From Montanilutibacter psychrotolerans (GTDB lineage: Bacteria > Pseudomonadota > Gammaproteobacteria > Xanthomonadales > Xanthomonadaceae): a stretch of DNA of 64,000 nt. Where the stretch lies: NCBI RefSeq assembly GCF_003719825.1, contig NZ_RIBS01000011.1, forward strand, positions 16,981 to 80,980. Reading direction: 5' to 3'. Shown here piece by piece: positions 29,789 to 39,202 of the stretch; positions within the stretch are counted from its first letter, which is position 1; each line of letters starts with the position of its first letter. A program made the translations under genes and the position numbers. The notes under the pieces were generated by a model. That model searched no databases, was not told the origin of the DNA, and saw only the letters and a list, made by a program, of their open reading frames with translations.

Positions 29789-31216
29789 ATGTCCTCTCCC
29801 AAGACCCTGTTCGACAAACTGTGGGACGCCCACCTGGTCCGCCCGGAAAGTGAGGCTTCGCCGGCCGTGCTGTACATCGACCTGCACCTGATCCACGAGG
29901 TGACCTCGCCGCAGGCGTTCGCCGAGCTGGACGCGCGTGGATTGCCCGTGCGCCGCCCGGATCGCACCAAGGGCACGCTCGACCACTCCACCCCCACGGT
30001 GCCGCGCCTCGCCGACGGGCGCCTGGCGTACTTCAGCGCCGAGGGCGAAGCGCAGGTTGCGCGCCTTCGCGAGAACGCCGCGCGGTTTGGCGTCGAGCTG
30101 TTCGACTACGACGGCACGCAACGCGGCATCGTCCACGTGATCGGTCCGGAACTGGGTCTCACCCAGCCGGGCATGAGCATCGTCTGCGGCGACAGCCACA
30201 CCGCGACCCACGGCGCATTCGGCGCGCTGGCGTTCGGCATCGGCACCAGCGAAGTCGGCCACGTGCTGGCCACGCAATGCCTGCTGCAGCGCAAGCCCCG
30301 GACGCTGGCGATCAACATCGAGGGCGAACTCGGCGCCGGCGTGACTGCCAAGGACCTGATCCTGCACGTGATCGGCGTGATCGGCGTCAACGGCGGCACG
30401 GGCCATGTGATCGAGTACCGCGGCGCGGCCATCCGGGCGATGTCGATGGATGAGCGCATGACCGTGTGCAACATGTCGATCGAGGCCGGGGCACGTGCCG
30501 GCCTCATCGCCCCCGACGAGGTGACGTTCGAGTATCTGGCGCATACGCCGCGCGCACCGCGTGGAGACGATTTCGTCCGAGCCGTCGCGCGCTGGCGGCA
30601 CTTTCACAGCGACCCGGGAGCGCGGTTCGATCGCGAGGTATCGATCGATGCCGGCGCGATCCGCCCCACCGTCACCTGGGGCACGCACCCGGGACAGGTC
30701 ACGGCCATCGACGCCTCGCTGCCGATCGCCGGCAACGACGACGAAGCGCGCGCGATGGCCTACATGGGTTTCGTTGGCGGCACACCGCTGGCGGGCCAGG
30801 CAGTCGACGTGGTGTTCATCGGAAGCTGCACCAACTCGCGGCTCAGCGACCTGCGCCAGGCCGCCGATGTGCTGCGCGGTCGCAAGGTGCATCCGCGCGT
30901 GCGCATGCTGGTGGTGCCGGGTTCCGAACAGGTCAAGCGCGATGCCGAGGCCGAGGGCATCGACGCGATCGTGCTCGCCGCCGGCGGCGAATGGCGCGAG
31001 CCGGGTTGCTCGATGTGCATCGCCATGAACGGCGATCTGGTCGGCCCTGGGCAATTGGCGGTGTCGACCAGCAACCGCAATTTCGAAGGCCGTCAGGGCA
31101 AGGGCGCGCGCACCGTGCTGGCCTCGCCACTGACCGCGGCAGCATGCGCGATCACCGGCCAGATCACTGACCCGCGGGCCCTGCCCGCCACCCACGCACA
31201 CGAGCACGCCGCATGA
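29789..31216 (+). CDS. leuC: 3-isopropylmalate dehydratase large subunit
   Basis: A 475-residue aconitase-family large subunit. The three cluster Cys lie in [15 protein letters not shown] and the [11 protein letters not shown] stretch; [20 protein letters not shown] is the usual substrate/cluster region. Length is standard (about 470). It works with LeuD to isomerise 2- to 3-isopropylmalate. ATGA overlap with leuD. Confidence 0.98.
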   Translation: MSSPKTLFDKLWDAHLVRPESEASPAVLYIDLHLIHEVTSPQAFAELDARGLPVRRPDRTKGTLDHSTPTVPRLADGRLAYFSAEGEAQVARLRENAARFGVELFDYDGTQRGIVHVIGPELGLTQPGMSIVCGDSHTATHGAFGALAFGIGTSEVGHVLATQCLLQRKPRTLAINIEGELGAGVTAKDLILHVIGVIGVNGGTGHVIEYRGAAIRAMSMDERMTVCNMSIEAGARAGLIAPDEVTFEYLAHTPRAPRGDDFVRAVARWRHFHSDPGARFDREVSIDAGAIRPTVTWGTHPGQVTAIDASLPIAGNDDEARAMAYMGFVGGTPLAGQAVDVVFIGSCTNSRLSDLRQAADVLRGRKVHPRVRMLVVPGSEQVKRDAEAEGIDAIVLAAGGEWREPGCSMCIAMNGDLVGPGQLAVSTSNRNFEGRQGKGARTVLASPLTAAACAITGQITDPRALPATHAHEHAA

Positions 31217-31881
31217 GCGCCTTCACCACGCTGTTGTCGCGCACCGTGGTGTTGCGCGAACGCAACATCGACACCGACCAGATCATCCCCGCGCGGTTCC
31301 TCACCACCACCGAACGCAGTGGCCTGGGCCGGCACGCATTCAACGACTGGCGCCTGCGTCCCGACGGCAGTCCCGACCCGGCGTTCCCGTTCAACGACCC
31401 GGCCAATGCCGACGCGCGCATCCTCGTGGCCGGACGCAACTTCGGTTGCGGTTCGTCGCGTGAACATGCTCCCTGGGCGCTGACCGACCTCGGCCTACGC
31501 GCGGTGATCAGCGCGCAGATCGCCGACATCTTCCGCAGCAACGCGCTCAAGAACGGCCTGCTGCCGATCGTGCTGGACGAGGCGATCGTCGACGAACTGC
31601 TCGACCGTCCCGGCATCGCGCTGCACGTCGATGTCGCCAAGCGCCAGGTGATGCTGCCCGACTTCCGCGTCTTCAGCTTTCCGCTGGACGCGTTTGCGCA
31701 GACCTGCCTGCTCGAAGGCGTCGACGAGTTGGGCTATCTGATCCGGCAGGACGAGGCCATCGGCGCGTTCGAGGCGCGTCATGCGCCGCCCGGGCCCTTC
31801 GAGGCCCCCACCGACACCCCACGGCATGCCGCCGGCAGCGCCGTCGACACGCCATCCCGAGAGGTTCGCCATGCACGCTGA
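31213..31881 (+). CDS. leuD: 3-isopropylmalate dehydratase small subunit
   Basis: A 222-residue swivel-domain subunit. The signature region [14 protein letters not shown] and the substrate loop [17 protein letters not shown] are intact. The last 25 residues after the family's usual end are Pro/Ala-rich. Its gene starts within the leuC stop and overlaps the leuB start by 11 nt, supporting coupled translation of the dehydratase pair and dehydrogenase. Confidence 0.97.
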   Translation: MSAFTTLLSRTVVLRERNIDTDQIIPARFLTTTERSGLGRHAFNDWRLRPDGSPDPAFPFNDPANADARILVAGRNFGCGSSREHAPWALTDLGLRAVISAQIADIFRSNALKNGLLPIVLDEAIVDELLDRPGIALHVDVAKRQVMLPDFRVFSFPLDAFAQTCLLEGVDELGYLIRQDEAIGAFEARHAPPGPFEAPTDTPRHAAGSAVDTPSREVRHAR

Positions 31882-32959
31882 GATTGTCGTACTGCCCGGT
31901 GACGGCATCGGTCCGGAAGTCACCCACGCCGCCGTGCAGGTGCTGCGCGCGGTTGCGCGCCGCCACGGCCACGCGTTCGCGTTCACCCAATGCCTGATCG
32001 GCGGCGCCGCGATCGACGCCACCGGGCAGGCACTGCCCGAAGACACGCTGCAGCGGTGTCGCGAAGCCGACGCGGTACTGCTGGGCGCCGTGGGCGGCCC
32101 GAAGTGGTCGGACCCGAAGGCACCGGTGCGACCGGAGCAGGGCCTGCTGGCGATCCGCAAGGCACTCGGCCTTTACGCCAACCTGCGGCCGGTCAAACCG
32201 CATCCGGCCGCGATGGGCGCATCGCCGATCAAGCCGCACCTGCTGACCGGCGTCGACCTGGTGGTCGTGCGCGAGCTGACCGGCGGGGTGTACTTCGGCC
32301 AGAAGACGCGCACCGGCAGCGGCGCAAGCGACCTGTGCGAGTACACCATCGAGGAGATCGAACGCGTCGTGCGTCGCGCGTGCCACCTAGCGCGCACGCG
32401 GCGTGGCCATGTCGTGTCGGTCGACAAGGCGAACGTGCTGGAAACCTCGCGACTGTGGCGCGAGGTCGCCACGCGCGTCGCCGGCAGCGAGTTCCCCGAC
32501 GTGACGCTCGAACACCAGTTGGTGGATTCGATGGCGATGCACCTGCTGGCACGGCCCCGCGACTACGACGTCATCGTTACCGAGAACATGTTCGGCGACA
32601 TCCTCACCGACGAGGCGTCGATGCTGGCCGGCTCGCTCGGTCTGTTGCCGTCGGCCTCACTGGGCGAAGGTCGCGTCGGTCTTTACGAACCGATCCACGG
32701 TTCGGCACCCGACATCGCAGGTCGCGGTATCGCCAACCCGTATGCGGCGATCCTCAGCGCCGCGCTGTTGCTGCGTCATTCGCTGGGACTGGAAGACGAG
32801 GCAGGCGCGATCGAGCTGGCGGTTTCGCATGCCCTGGACGCCGGCACGTTCACCGCCGACCTCGCCGCCGGTGACACTGCAGTCGGGACGCGCGCGGCCA
32901 CCGAAGCCGTGCTCGAGCATCTGCTGGACACCTGCTACGTGGCCGAATTGCGGGATTGA
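31871..32959 (+). CDS. leuB: 3-isopropylmalate dehydrogenase
   Basis: A 362-residue NAD-dependent decarboxylating dehydrogenase. It begins [17 protein letters not shown]. The substrate Arg/Lys residues sit in [23 protein letters not shown] and [16 protein letters not shown]; the metal-binding block is [17 protein letters not shown], and the NAD site is [18 protein letters not shown]. Start ATG 31871 follows GAGAGG. It is the last gene of the operon; a GC hairpin follows 43 bp after its stop. Confidence 0.98.
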   Translation: MHAEIVVLPGDGIGPEVTHAAVQVLRAVARRHGHAFAFTQCLIGGAAIDATGQALPEDTLQRCREADAVLLGAVGGPKWSDPKAPVRPEQGLLAIRKALGLYANLRPVKPHPAAMGASPIKPHLLTGVDLVVVRELTGGVYFGQKTRTGSGASDLCEYTIEEIERVVRRACHLARTRRGHVVSVDKANVLETSRLWREVATRVAGSEFPDVTLEHQLVDSMAMHLLARPRDYDVIVTENMFGDILTDEASMLAGSLGLLPSASLGEGRVGLYEPIHGSAPDIAGRGIANPYAAILSAALLLRHSLGLEDEAGAIELAVSHALDAGTFTADLAAGDTAVGTRAATEAVLEHLLDTCYVAELRD

Positions 32960-33002
32960 ACGACGGCACGCGCGAGGGAAGGTGCCGGCTTGGGAACCAC
33001 GA

Positions 33003-33024
33003 GGGGCGGGCCGATGCCCGCCCC
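33003..33024 (+). terminator. GC hairpin after leuB
   Basis: The stem GGGGCGGG / CCCGCCCC with a 6-nt loop. There is no T-run, so its strength as a terminator is unsure. It separates the ilv-leu operon from the toxin-antitoxin promoter. Confidence 0.45.
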
Positions 33025-33050
33025 GCTTCCGGCGGGTTTGACGGGGCCGC

Positions 33051-33077
33051 CATTTGGCGTGAGTATCAAGCCAAATG
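33051..33077. promoter_or_regulatory. Promoter-overlapping palindrome of the toxin-antitoxin operon
   Basis: CATTTGGC-N11-GCCAAATG is a perfect 8-bp inverted repeat whose right end includes the ATG at 33075. A -35-like TTGACG (33038-33043) with a GAGTAT 17 bp later puts the palindrome over the -10 and start of transcription. This is the expected layout for repression by the antitoxin (Xre family) itself. Confidence 0.65.
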
Positions 33078-33671
33078 ACGGATACGGCCATGACAGCTCC
33101 CATTCCAAAGCCCGGCAAAAGCAAACGTGCGCCACGCTCCACGCCGCTCGCAAAGGCCGGAATGCACACGGCGCTCAAGCCCGCCGACAAGACCCCGGGC
33201 AAGGTCCGGACCATGGCCCGGACCAAGGCGCCCGGCCGCGTTGCCGATGCGCCGCCAGCCCATTCGGTGTTCGGCCGGATGGGCCAGTTGCTCGGCGAAC
33301 ACATCGAGTCGGAGTTCGATGTCGTCAAGCTCGTCAACCTTGGGCTGCCATCGTCGGCCCTGGAATCCCTGAGCGACGCCATCGATGTGGACTACAAGCT
33401 GATCGCTCCGGAGAGCACGATCCGCCGGCGCCTGAACGAGAAGCAGCACTTCACCGTCGACGAGTCCGAACGGCTGATGCGCATGGCGCGCGTTACCTCG
33501 ATGGCTGAAGAGTTGTTCGGCGACAGGAGCACCGCGTCCGCCTGGCTGTCCGCCCGCGCGAACTACCTGCCGGACGTCGAGCCGATATCGCCGCTGGAAC
33601 TGTCGGCCACCGACTCCGGCACCCGCCTGGTCGAGGCGATGATCCTGCGGACCGCGCACGGGGTGTTCTGA
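33075..33671 (+). CDS. Antitoxin, Xre/MbcA/ParS toxin-binding domain (DUF2384)
   Basis: A 198-residue antitoxin of a RES-Xre type II system. The first 55 residues are a basic, Lys/Pro/Arg-rich tail. A degenerate helix-turn-helix core follows (residues about 65-150: KLVNLGLPSSALESLSDAI, then ESTIRRRLNEKQHFTVDESERLMRMARV reads as the Xre-like part; check limits in pieces). The C-terminal DUF2384 region has ELFGDRSTASAWL and SPLELSATDSGTRLVEAML-type sequence, which holds the toxin. ATG 33075 lies in the palindrome; ATG 33090 is an alternative start. The gene overlaps the toxin gene by one nucleotide (TGATG). Confidence 0.88.
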   Translation: MTDTAMTAPIPKPGKSKRAPRSTPLAKAGMHTALKPADKTPGKVRTMARTKAPGRVADAPPAHSVFGRMGQLLGEHIESEFDVVKLVNLGLPSSALESLSDAIDVDYKLIAPESTIRRRLNEKQHFTVDESERLMRMARVTSMAEELFGDRSTASAWLSARANYLPDVEPISPLELSATDSGTRLVEAMILRTAHGVF

Positions 33672-34117
33672 TGCGGCTGTGGCGGATTTCCGCGCATCCG
33701 GGACTCAGCGGCATCGGTGGCACCTACGTCGACGGCCGCTGGCACACGCGGCCAAGGCACGTCGTCTATGCCGCCGAGCACCCGGCGTTGGCGATGGTGG
33801 AAGTGCTGGCCCACATGCACCTGACGCCCGCCAGCATTCCGCTGACGCTCAAGTTGTTGGCGATCGACGTTGGCAAAGGCGCGGTGGTCGCGCCCATGCC
33901 CGCCCTGCCCTCGGGATGGCAGGCCAACCGGCCGACCACGCAGGCCATGGGCGATGCGTGGTTGACCGGCGGCAAGGGCCTCCTGCTGAAGATCCCGTCA
34001 GCCGTCCTCCCGGAGGCGTTCAATTTCCTGATCAACCCGCTGCACCCGCAGGCGGCCACTCATCTGAAGGAATCGGACATGGGGCCGTTCTGGGTGGACC
34101 GGAGATTCATCCGCTAG
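33671..34117 (+). CDS. RES-domain toxin
   Basis: A 148-residue RES toxin. The family's catalytic residues appear as Arg23 (DGRWHT), Tyr33 (VVYAAEHPAL) and Glu44 (MVEVLAHMHL), in the spacing typical of RES proteins. Characterised members (Res, MbcT, ParT) degrade NAD+ or ADP-ribosylate metabolic enzymes. Length matches the family. It is translated by restart at the antitoxin stop. It converges with the GNAT gene across 42 bp. Confidence 0.9.
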   Translation: MRLWRISAHPGLSGIGGTYVDGRWHTRPRHVVYAAEHPALAMVEVLAHMHLTPASIPLTLKLLAIDVGKGAVVAPMPALPSGWQANRPTTQAMGDAWLTGGKGLLLKIPSAVLPEAFNFLINPLHPQAATHLKESDMGPFWVDRRFIR

Positions 34118-34159
34118 CCCGTGCGATTGGCGGCGCCGATGAACGCTTCGCGCCGGACG

Positions 34160-34690
34160 TCAGATCCCCATCCGCATGCGCGACACCGGGACGCGCACGT
34201 TGCCTGGCAGGTCGAGGTCGAAACGTTCCAGCACCGCGAAACCCGATGCGAGGTACAGCGGCTCGCCGGGCAATGTCGATACGAGTTCCAGTGCCGTGAA
34301 ACCCGCGTGCCTGGCCTCGGCGACGCAGATCTCCATGAGCCGCCGCCCCAGCCCGCGACGGGCCATCGATGGATCGACGAAGAACGCACGGATGCGCGCC
34401 GACTCCATCGCCGGATCGAGCAGCGGGTCCGGGCCGGACTTCGCCTGATCGCCGCCGAACAACGTGCGTCGCTTGCTCCAGCCACCACAGGCGACGATGC
34501 GGTTGTCGTGCTCGATGACGAAATAGGTTTCGTCTTCCAGCAGTCGGGTGTCGACGCCGAACACGTGCCGTGTGATGGCATCGGTCTGTTCCGGCGTGTA
34601 GTAGCCGGCACTCAGGGCCTGCCCCGATGACGCGATCAGGGCCTGGAGCGCGGGGATGTCGGCGGATCGGGCGTGGCGCGGTTCCGTCAT
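34160..34690 (-). CDS. GNAT-family N-acetyltransferase
   Basis: A 176-residue single GNAT domain. Acetyl-CoA motif A is visible as RAFFVDPSMARRGLGRRLME (Q/RxxGxG/A as RRGLGR), with motif B near LYLASGFAVLERF. The N-terminus (HARSADIPALQALI) is the usual first helix. ATG 34690 begins the domain; longer starts add unrelated sequence. Substrate unknown. A cupin gene lies 72 bp upstream on the same strand and may share its transcript. Confidence 0.85.
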   Translation of the reverse strand: MTEPRHARSADIPALQALIASSGQALSAGYYTPEQTDAITRHVFGVDTRLLEDETYFVIEHDNRIVACGGWSKRRTLFGGDQAKSGPDPLLDPAMESARIRAFFVDPSMARRGLGRRLMEICVAEARHAGFTALELVSTLPGEPLYLASGFAVLERFDLDLPGNVRVPVSRMRMGI

Positions 34691-34762
34691 GTGGCGAGCC
34701 TGGTTGGGTGGTGCAAGGGCGATGGATCCCGCGCCGGTGGCACGTCGATGCCGCACGGGCCG

Positions 34763-35068
34763 TCAGTGCAGGTGAACCGCCAGCCAGATCGCGCCGTCGG
34801 TGACCCGCCGCACCGTGTGCGGCACGCCAGCGGGCAGGAACACGGTGTCGCCGGCACGCAGTTCGAGCGCTTCCCCTGCGACGTCCAGGGTGGCTTCCCC
34901 GCGCAGCAACGCCACCCACTCGTCCTGCGGCTGCACGTACTGGGTCGGCACGGCGTCGGCGGAACTGACGATGCGCTCCACGACCAGGTTGCGGTGGGCC
35001 AGCAGTGTCTCGAAACACTCCCCGCCTGCGGGTGCCTGCGTGTGGGCAAACAGGTTTCCGGTATGCAT
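34763..35068 (-). CDS. Small cupin-domain protein
   Basis: A 101-residue single cupin barrel. The second cupin motif reads LRAGDTVFLPAGVPHTVRRV, with the metal His in PHTV. The first motif is weak (TQYVQPQDEWVALLRGEATL), having lost the usual HxH and leaving Gln/Glu, so metal binding is doubtful. It is upstream of the GNAT gene on the same strand. Function unknown. Confidence 0.78.
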   Translation of the reverse strand: MHTGNLFAHTQAPAGGECFETLLAHRNLVVERIVSSADAVPTQYVQPQDEWVALLRGEATLDVAGEALELRAGDTVFLPAGVPHTVRRVTDGAIWLAVHLH

Positions 35069-35408
35069 GGCGTCGACTCCGGCAAGCCATCCGTTGCGAA
35101 GGGGTCACGCCACCCGGCCGCTTCGGCGGAAAGGGTCAAGGCGCGGAGGTCCCGCACGGCCACGATCACGAGGCGACGGGGACATCCGCATTGGCGCGTC
35201 CGGAGTGTCGAGCAGCCGCCGCCGGGGAACAACCCCGCTCGCACCCCGCCGGTGGTCGCCGCGACCGGGAGGTGACCGCAACGGGGATCGCCGCGACGGT
35301 GGCTACAACGCGCCGGCCGGGCCCGGATGGGCCCGGATGGGCCAGATCGACGGTGTGTCGCCCGTCGCGGTTTGCACCGACGCCCGCGCGTGGTTACGGT
35401 TCGCGCCC
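35069..35408. other. Gene-free region with short tandem repeat
   Basis: 340 bp between the cupin (minus) and a secreted protein (plus). I see no coding sequence. Near 35319-35343 a 10-bp unit (GGGCCCGGAT) is repeated about 2.5 times. Promoters for both neighbours should lie here, but none is clear. Confidence 0.45.
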
Positions 35409-36221
35409 ATGAATGCCATCGCCACCCGCCTGACCGCCGCGCTCCTGGTTGCTTGCGCCTGCACTCCCGCTGTCGCGCAGACGGCGCTGACGCCCGTCGA
35501 TGCGGCCGCAACCGTTGCCGATCATCCCGAGGCCGCGAACGTCCAGGTGGAATCGCTCGACCAGAACCCCAGCACTGCAGTCGCCGCGCCTCCGGCGGAC
35601 GAGGCGGCAATCGCGCCACCAATCAGCGCTGGCGACGCGCACGAGGGCGACGCCGGCAACGCCAGGCAGGACGACGAGCACGACGAGGAAGCCGACGCGG
35701 CAGCGGCCGACGCCTTCTTCGAACGGCTCGCCGGGCTGTGCGGGCACGCGTTCGCCGGGCGCGTGGTGATCGATGCGCCCACGCCAGCCGGCGACGATCC
35801 GTTTGCCGGCAAGGCGCTGGTCATGCACGTGCGCGAATGCAGCCAGCGCGAGCTGCGCATCCCGTTCCACGTCGGCGACGATCGCTCGCGCACCTGGGTG
35901 GTCACGCGCACCCGCAAGGGCCTGCGCCTGAAGCACGACCATCGCCACGCCGACGGCAGCGACGACGACGTCACCCTGTACGGCGGCGACAGCGAGGCCG
36001 GCGGCAGCGCGCGCCGGCAGCAGTTCCCGGTCGACGACGATTCGCGCGCGACCTTCACCCGGACCAACCGCGCGGTGTCCAATACCAACGTCTGGGCGAT
36101 CGAAGTCGAACCGGGCCAGTTGTTCGTGTACGAGCTTGCGCGGCCGGGACGCCTGTTCCGCGTCGAGTTCGACCTCGGCCAGCCCGTGGCCGCACCGCCG
36201 CCGCCGTGGGGCAGCCGGTAG
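35409..36221 (+). CDS. Secreted acidic protein of unknown function
   Basis: A 270-residue protein I do not recognise. A signal peptide covers residues 1-24 (ends TPAVAQT). An Ala/Pro/acidic low-complexity stretch runs to about residue 95 (DDEHDEEADAAAADAFF). The C-terminal 170 residues look folded, with FFERLAGLCGHAFAGRV, VMHVRECSQREL and two Cys. A His/Asp-rich patch (KHDHRHADGSDDD) could bind metal. It lies 80 bp upstream of the thr leader and is probably independent. Confidence 0.65.
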   Translation: MNAIATRLTAALLVACACTPAVAQTALTPVDAAATVADHPEAANVQVESLDQNPSTAVAAPPADEAAIAPPISAGDAHEGDAGNARQDDEHDEEADAAAADAFFERLAGLCGHAFAGRVVIDAPTPAGDDPFAGKALVMHVRECSQRELRIPFHVGDDRSRTWVVTRTRKGLRLKHDHRHADGSDDDVTLYGGDSEAGGSARRQQFPVDDDSRATFTRTNRAVSNTNVWAIEVEPGQLFVYELARPGRLFRVEFDLGQPVAAPPPPWGSR

Positions 36222-36301
36222 CCCGCGATCGCCATCACAGGATCCACCTGTCGGCGTCGCCCCCCTTGACGCGGGCGGTGTCCGCGGTTGACTCTGCCCG
36301 C

Positions 36302-36469
36302 ATGCCGCATCACGCCGCCATCGCCATCCACGACTGCCAGCCGCAAGGCTGCCGCATCGCCGTGTCGATGGCCGATGCCCGTGACGTCGTCACCGTGCTT
36401 GCCACCACCGTCATTACCACCACCCGTACCACCACTCCTGACGGGGTGCGGACGGGCGTGTCCAGTTGA
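36302..36469 (+). CDS. thrL: thr operon leader peptide
   Basis: A 55-residue peptide whose codons 35-45 (36404-36436) read TTVITTTRTTT: eight Thr and one Ile in eleven. This is the sensor run of a threonine/isoleucine attenuator, longer than E. coli ThrL (21 residues). There is no Shine-Dalgarno; a TTGACG at 36266-36271 is placed so that transcription could start at the ATG. It ends 87 bp before thrA. Confidence 0.85.
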   Translation: MPHHAAIAIHDCQPQGCRIAVSMADARDVVTVLATTVITTTRTTTPDGVRTGVSS

Positions 36470-36507
36470 TCTGATCCACGCCGCTCCGCACCCCGACTGG
36501 GTGCGGA
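36443..36507 (+). promoter_or_regulatory. Transcription attenuator of thrABC
   Basis: Segment A (36443-36451, GGGGTGCGG), just after the Thr codons, pairs with segment B (36486-36494, CCGCACCCC). Segment B alternatively pairs with segment C (36499-36507, GGGTGCGGA) in a 9-bp stem. Stalling at Thr/Ile codons would free A, sequester B and prevent the B-C hairpin. The arrangement matches the ilv attenuator in this window. No strong T-run follows the B-C stem, so its efficiency is uncertain. Confidence 0.75.
36485..36507 (+). terminator. Attenuator hairpin before thrA
   Basis: The stem TCCGCACCC / GGGTGCGGA with a 5-nt loop, followed by a pyrimidine-rich but not T-only stretch. Confidence 0.6.
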
Positions 36508-36556
36508 AGCCTGCCTTCCTACCCGCCGGACCGGGGCCCCCACACAGGAGCCACTG

Positions 36557-39202
36557 ATGTCTGCTGCCTCGAGTTCCAATCCACCCAGTTCGTCGTCCAG
36601 TTCGTCACCCAGTTCGCTGTCGAGCTCGTCAGCCGATGGGCCACCCAACGTCGTGCAGCGCGAAGGCGCGACGCTCGACACGCCCCGACGCCACGCCCAC
36701 AAGTTCGGTGGCAGCAGCCTGGCCAGCGCCGCGCATTACCGCTCCGCGGCGGGGCTGCTCGATGACGGCGCGTCGTCGCGATGGGTGGTGGTCTCGGCCA
36801 TGCAGGGCGTCACCGACGCGTTGCTGCGGCTGGTCGCCGACGCCCGCGCCGGACGCGACTGGCAGGCCGACTGGGGCGCCTTGCAACAACGCCACATCGA
36901 AGCGGCCGCGCTGCTCGACAGCGGCGACGCACTGTCGTCCCAACTGCACGACGAATTTGCCGCGCTGCACGGCGAACTGGCCGCGCTCGCCGCGCCCGTC
37001 GACGGCGCGCACGACCCGGGCCACGCGCTGCCCGGCCTGGGCGAGGTGCTGTCGTCGCGGCTCATGCACGCCGCCCTCGGTGGCGATGCGGCCGGCTGGG
37101 ATCGCCTCGATGCGCGCGACGTGCTGGTCACCCAACCGGGCGAGCTGGGTTGCGCGATCGACTGGCCGGCGACCGAAGCCCTGCTCGCGCAATGGCTGGA
37201 ACGCCACCGCGGCACCCAGGTGGTGGTCACCGGGTTCGTCGCACGCGACGGGCAAGGCCGCGCGACGGTGCTTGGCCGCAACGGCAGCGACTGGTCGGCG
37301 GCGATCTTTGCGCGACTGTTCGCGGCCGAACTGCTGACGATCTGGACCGATGTCGACGGCGTACTCAGCGCGGATCCGCGACTGGTTCCCGACGCCGTCC
37401 GGCTGCCGTCACTGAGCTATGCCGAGGCGTGCGAGCTGGCCTACTTCGGGGCCAAAGTGCTGCACCCGCAGACCCTGGTGCCGTTGCAGCAGCGCGGTGT
37501 CGCGGTGCGCATCCGCAACAGCGCGCGCCCGGACTGCCCGGGCACCGTGATCGGTCCCGACGGCGGCGCGGCAGCGCGGCACGACGACGGCCATCCGCAC
37601 CCGGTCAAGGGCCTGAGCCTGGTCGAGAACCTGGCGATCCTCGACCTCAGCGGCAGCGGCATGGCCGGCGTGCCGGGCACCGCGGAGCGCCTGTTCGGCG
37701 CGCTGCGCGAGGCCGGCGTGTCGGTGACGATGATTTCGCAGGGGTCGTCGGAGCACTCGATCTGTTGCGTGGTGCGTGCCGACCAGGCCGAGCCCGGTCG
37801 GGCGGCGATCGCCCGCGCGTTCGCCGAGGCCATCGAGGCGGGCCAGGCACAAGGCGTCACGGTGACGCCGGACATCTGCGTGCTGGCAGCCGTCGGCGAC
37901 GGAATGGTCGGTACGCCGGGCGTCGCAGCGCGGCTGCTCGGCGGCCTGGCGCAGGCGCGCGTCAACGTGCGCGCCATCGCCCAGGGCGCGGGCGAGCGCA
38001 ACCTGTCGGTGGCGATCGCCGCCGGCGACGCCACGCGGGCGTTGCGCAGCGCGCACTCGGCGTTCTGGCTGTCGCCGCAGACGATCTCGGTCGGCGTGAT
38101 CGGCCCGGGCCAGGTGGGTCGCGCGCTGCTCGCGCAGTTGGCCTCGTCGACCTTCGACGGCCACGACGAAGGCATCGACCTGCGCCTGCGCGCGCTCGCC
38201 GACAGCCGCCGCATGTGCCTGGCGGCGGTCCGTCTCGACCCGGCGGACGCCATCGCGCGACTGGCCGATGCCGCCGCGCCGGGCGCCTCGGTCGATGACG
38301 CCACCACCGCGCTCGACCTGGACGCATTCGCCGCGCACGTGCGCGCCGAGCATCTGCCGCATGCGCTGATCGTCGACTGCAGCGGCAACGACGCAATCGC
38401 CGCGCACTACCCGCGCTGGTTGGCAGCCGGCATCCACGTGGTCACGCCCAGCAAGCACGCCGGCAGCGGCGCGTGGTCGCGTTACCAGGCGATCCGTACG
38501 GCCAGCGCGGCGGTTGCCGGGCGTGGCCACGCGCAGTTCCGCTACGAGGCCACGGTCGGCGCGGGCCTGCCCGTGATCCAGACCCTGCGCTGCCTGCTCG
38601 ACACCGGCGACGTGCTGCTGGGCATCGAGGGCGTGCTGTCGGGCACGCTGGCCTGGCTGTTCAACCGGTACGACGGCAGCGTGCCGTTCTCCGCGCTTGT
38701 GCGCGAAGCGATGGCGCTGGGCTACACCGAACCGGACCCGCGCGACGACCTGTCGGGTACCGATGTCGCGCGCAAGCTGGTGATCCTGGCGCGCGAGGCG
38801 GGCTGTGCGTTGTCGATGGACGACGTCGCCATCGAGAGCCTGGTGCCGGAAGCCTTGCGCGGGGTTTCGCGCAGCGAGTTCCTCGAACGCCTGCACGAAC
38901 TCGATGCGCCCATGCAGGAACGGCTGCTGCAGGCTCGCGCCAGCGATCGCCAGCTTCGCCACCTTGCGCGCCTGGAACTGGCCGCCGGCGAAGTACACGC
39001 GACGGTGGGCGTGTCGTCGCTCGACGGCGGACACGCCGCCGTGCATACCCGACTGACCGACAACCTGGTGCAGTTCCGCACGCGCCGCTACGCCGATAAT
39101 CCGCTGGTGGTGCAGGGACCGGGAGCGGGCCCGGACGTCACCGCCGCCGGCGTGTTCGGCGACATCCTCGGCATTGCACAGACCCTCGGAGCCCAAGCAT
39201 GA
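36557..39202 (+). CDS. thrA: Bifunctional aspartokinase / homoserine dehydrogenase I
   Basis: An 881-residue fusion catalysing the first and third steps of threonine synthesis. The kinase domain starts at HKFGGSSLA (residues 48-56). Two ACT regions follow ([19 protein letters not shown] and [19 protein letters not shown]), the sites of threonine feedback. The dehydrogenase Rossmann motif is [13 protein letters not shown], and the substrate region is [18 protein letters not shown]. Odd: residues 1-26 contain an almost pure Ser tract (18 of 26), absent from usual homologues. ATG 36557 has CAGGAG 6-11 nt upstream, so the tract is translated. ATGA overlap with thrB. Confidence 0.97.
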   Translation: MSAASSSNPPSSSSSSSPSSLSSSSADGPPNVVQREGATLDTPRRHAHKFGGSSLASAAHYRSAAGLLDDGASSRWVVVSAMQGVTDALLRLVADARAGRDWQADWGALQQRHIEAAALLDSGDALSSQLHDEFAALHGELAALAAPVDGAHDPGHALPGLGEVLSSRLMHAALGGDAAGWDRLDARDVLVTQPGELGCAIDWPATEALLAQWLERHRGTQVVVTGFVARDGQGRATVLGRNGSDWSAAIFARLFAAELLTIWTDVDGVLSADPRLVPDAVRLPSLSYAEACELAYFGAKVLHPQTLVPLQQRGVAVRIRNSARPDCPGTVIGPDGGAAARHDDGHPHPVKGLSLVENLAILDLSGSGMAGVPGTAERLFGALREAGVSVTMISQGSSEHSICCVVRADQAEPGRAAIARAFAEAIEAGQAQGVTVTPDICVLAAVGDGMVGTPGVAARLLGGLAQARVNVRAIAQGAGERNLSVAIAAGDATRALRSAHSAFWLSPQTISVGVIGPGQVGRALLAQLASSTFDGHDEGIDLRLRALADSRRMCLAAVRLDPADAIARLADAAAPGASVDDATTALDLDAFAAHVRAEHLPHALIVDCSGNDAIAAHYPRWLAAGIHVVTPSKHAGSGAWSRYQAIRTASAAVAGRGHAQFRYEATVGAGLPVIQTLRCLLDTGDVLLGIEGVLSGTLAWLFNRYDGSVPFSALVREAMALGYTEPDPRDDLSGTDVARKLVILAREAGCALSMDDVAIESLVPEALRGVSRSEFLERLHELDAPMQERLLQARASDRQLRHLARLELAAGEVHATVGVSSLDGGHAAVHTRLTDNLVQFRTRRYADNPLVVQGPGAGPDVTAAGVFGDILGIAQTLGAQA

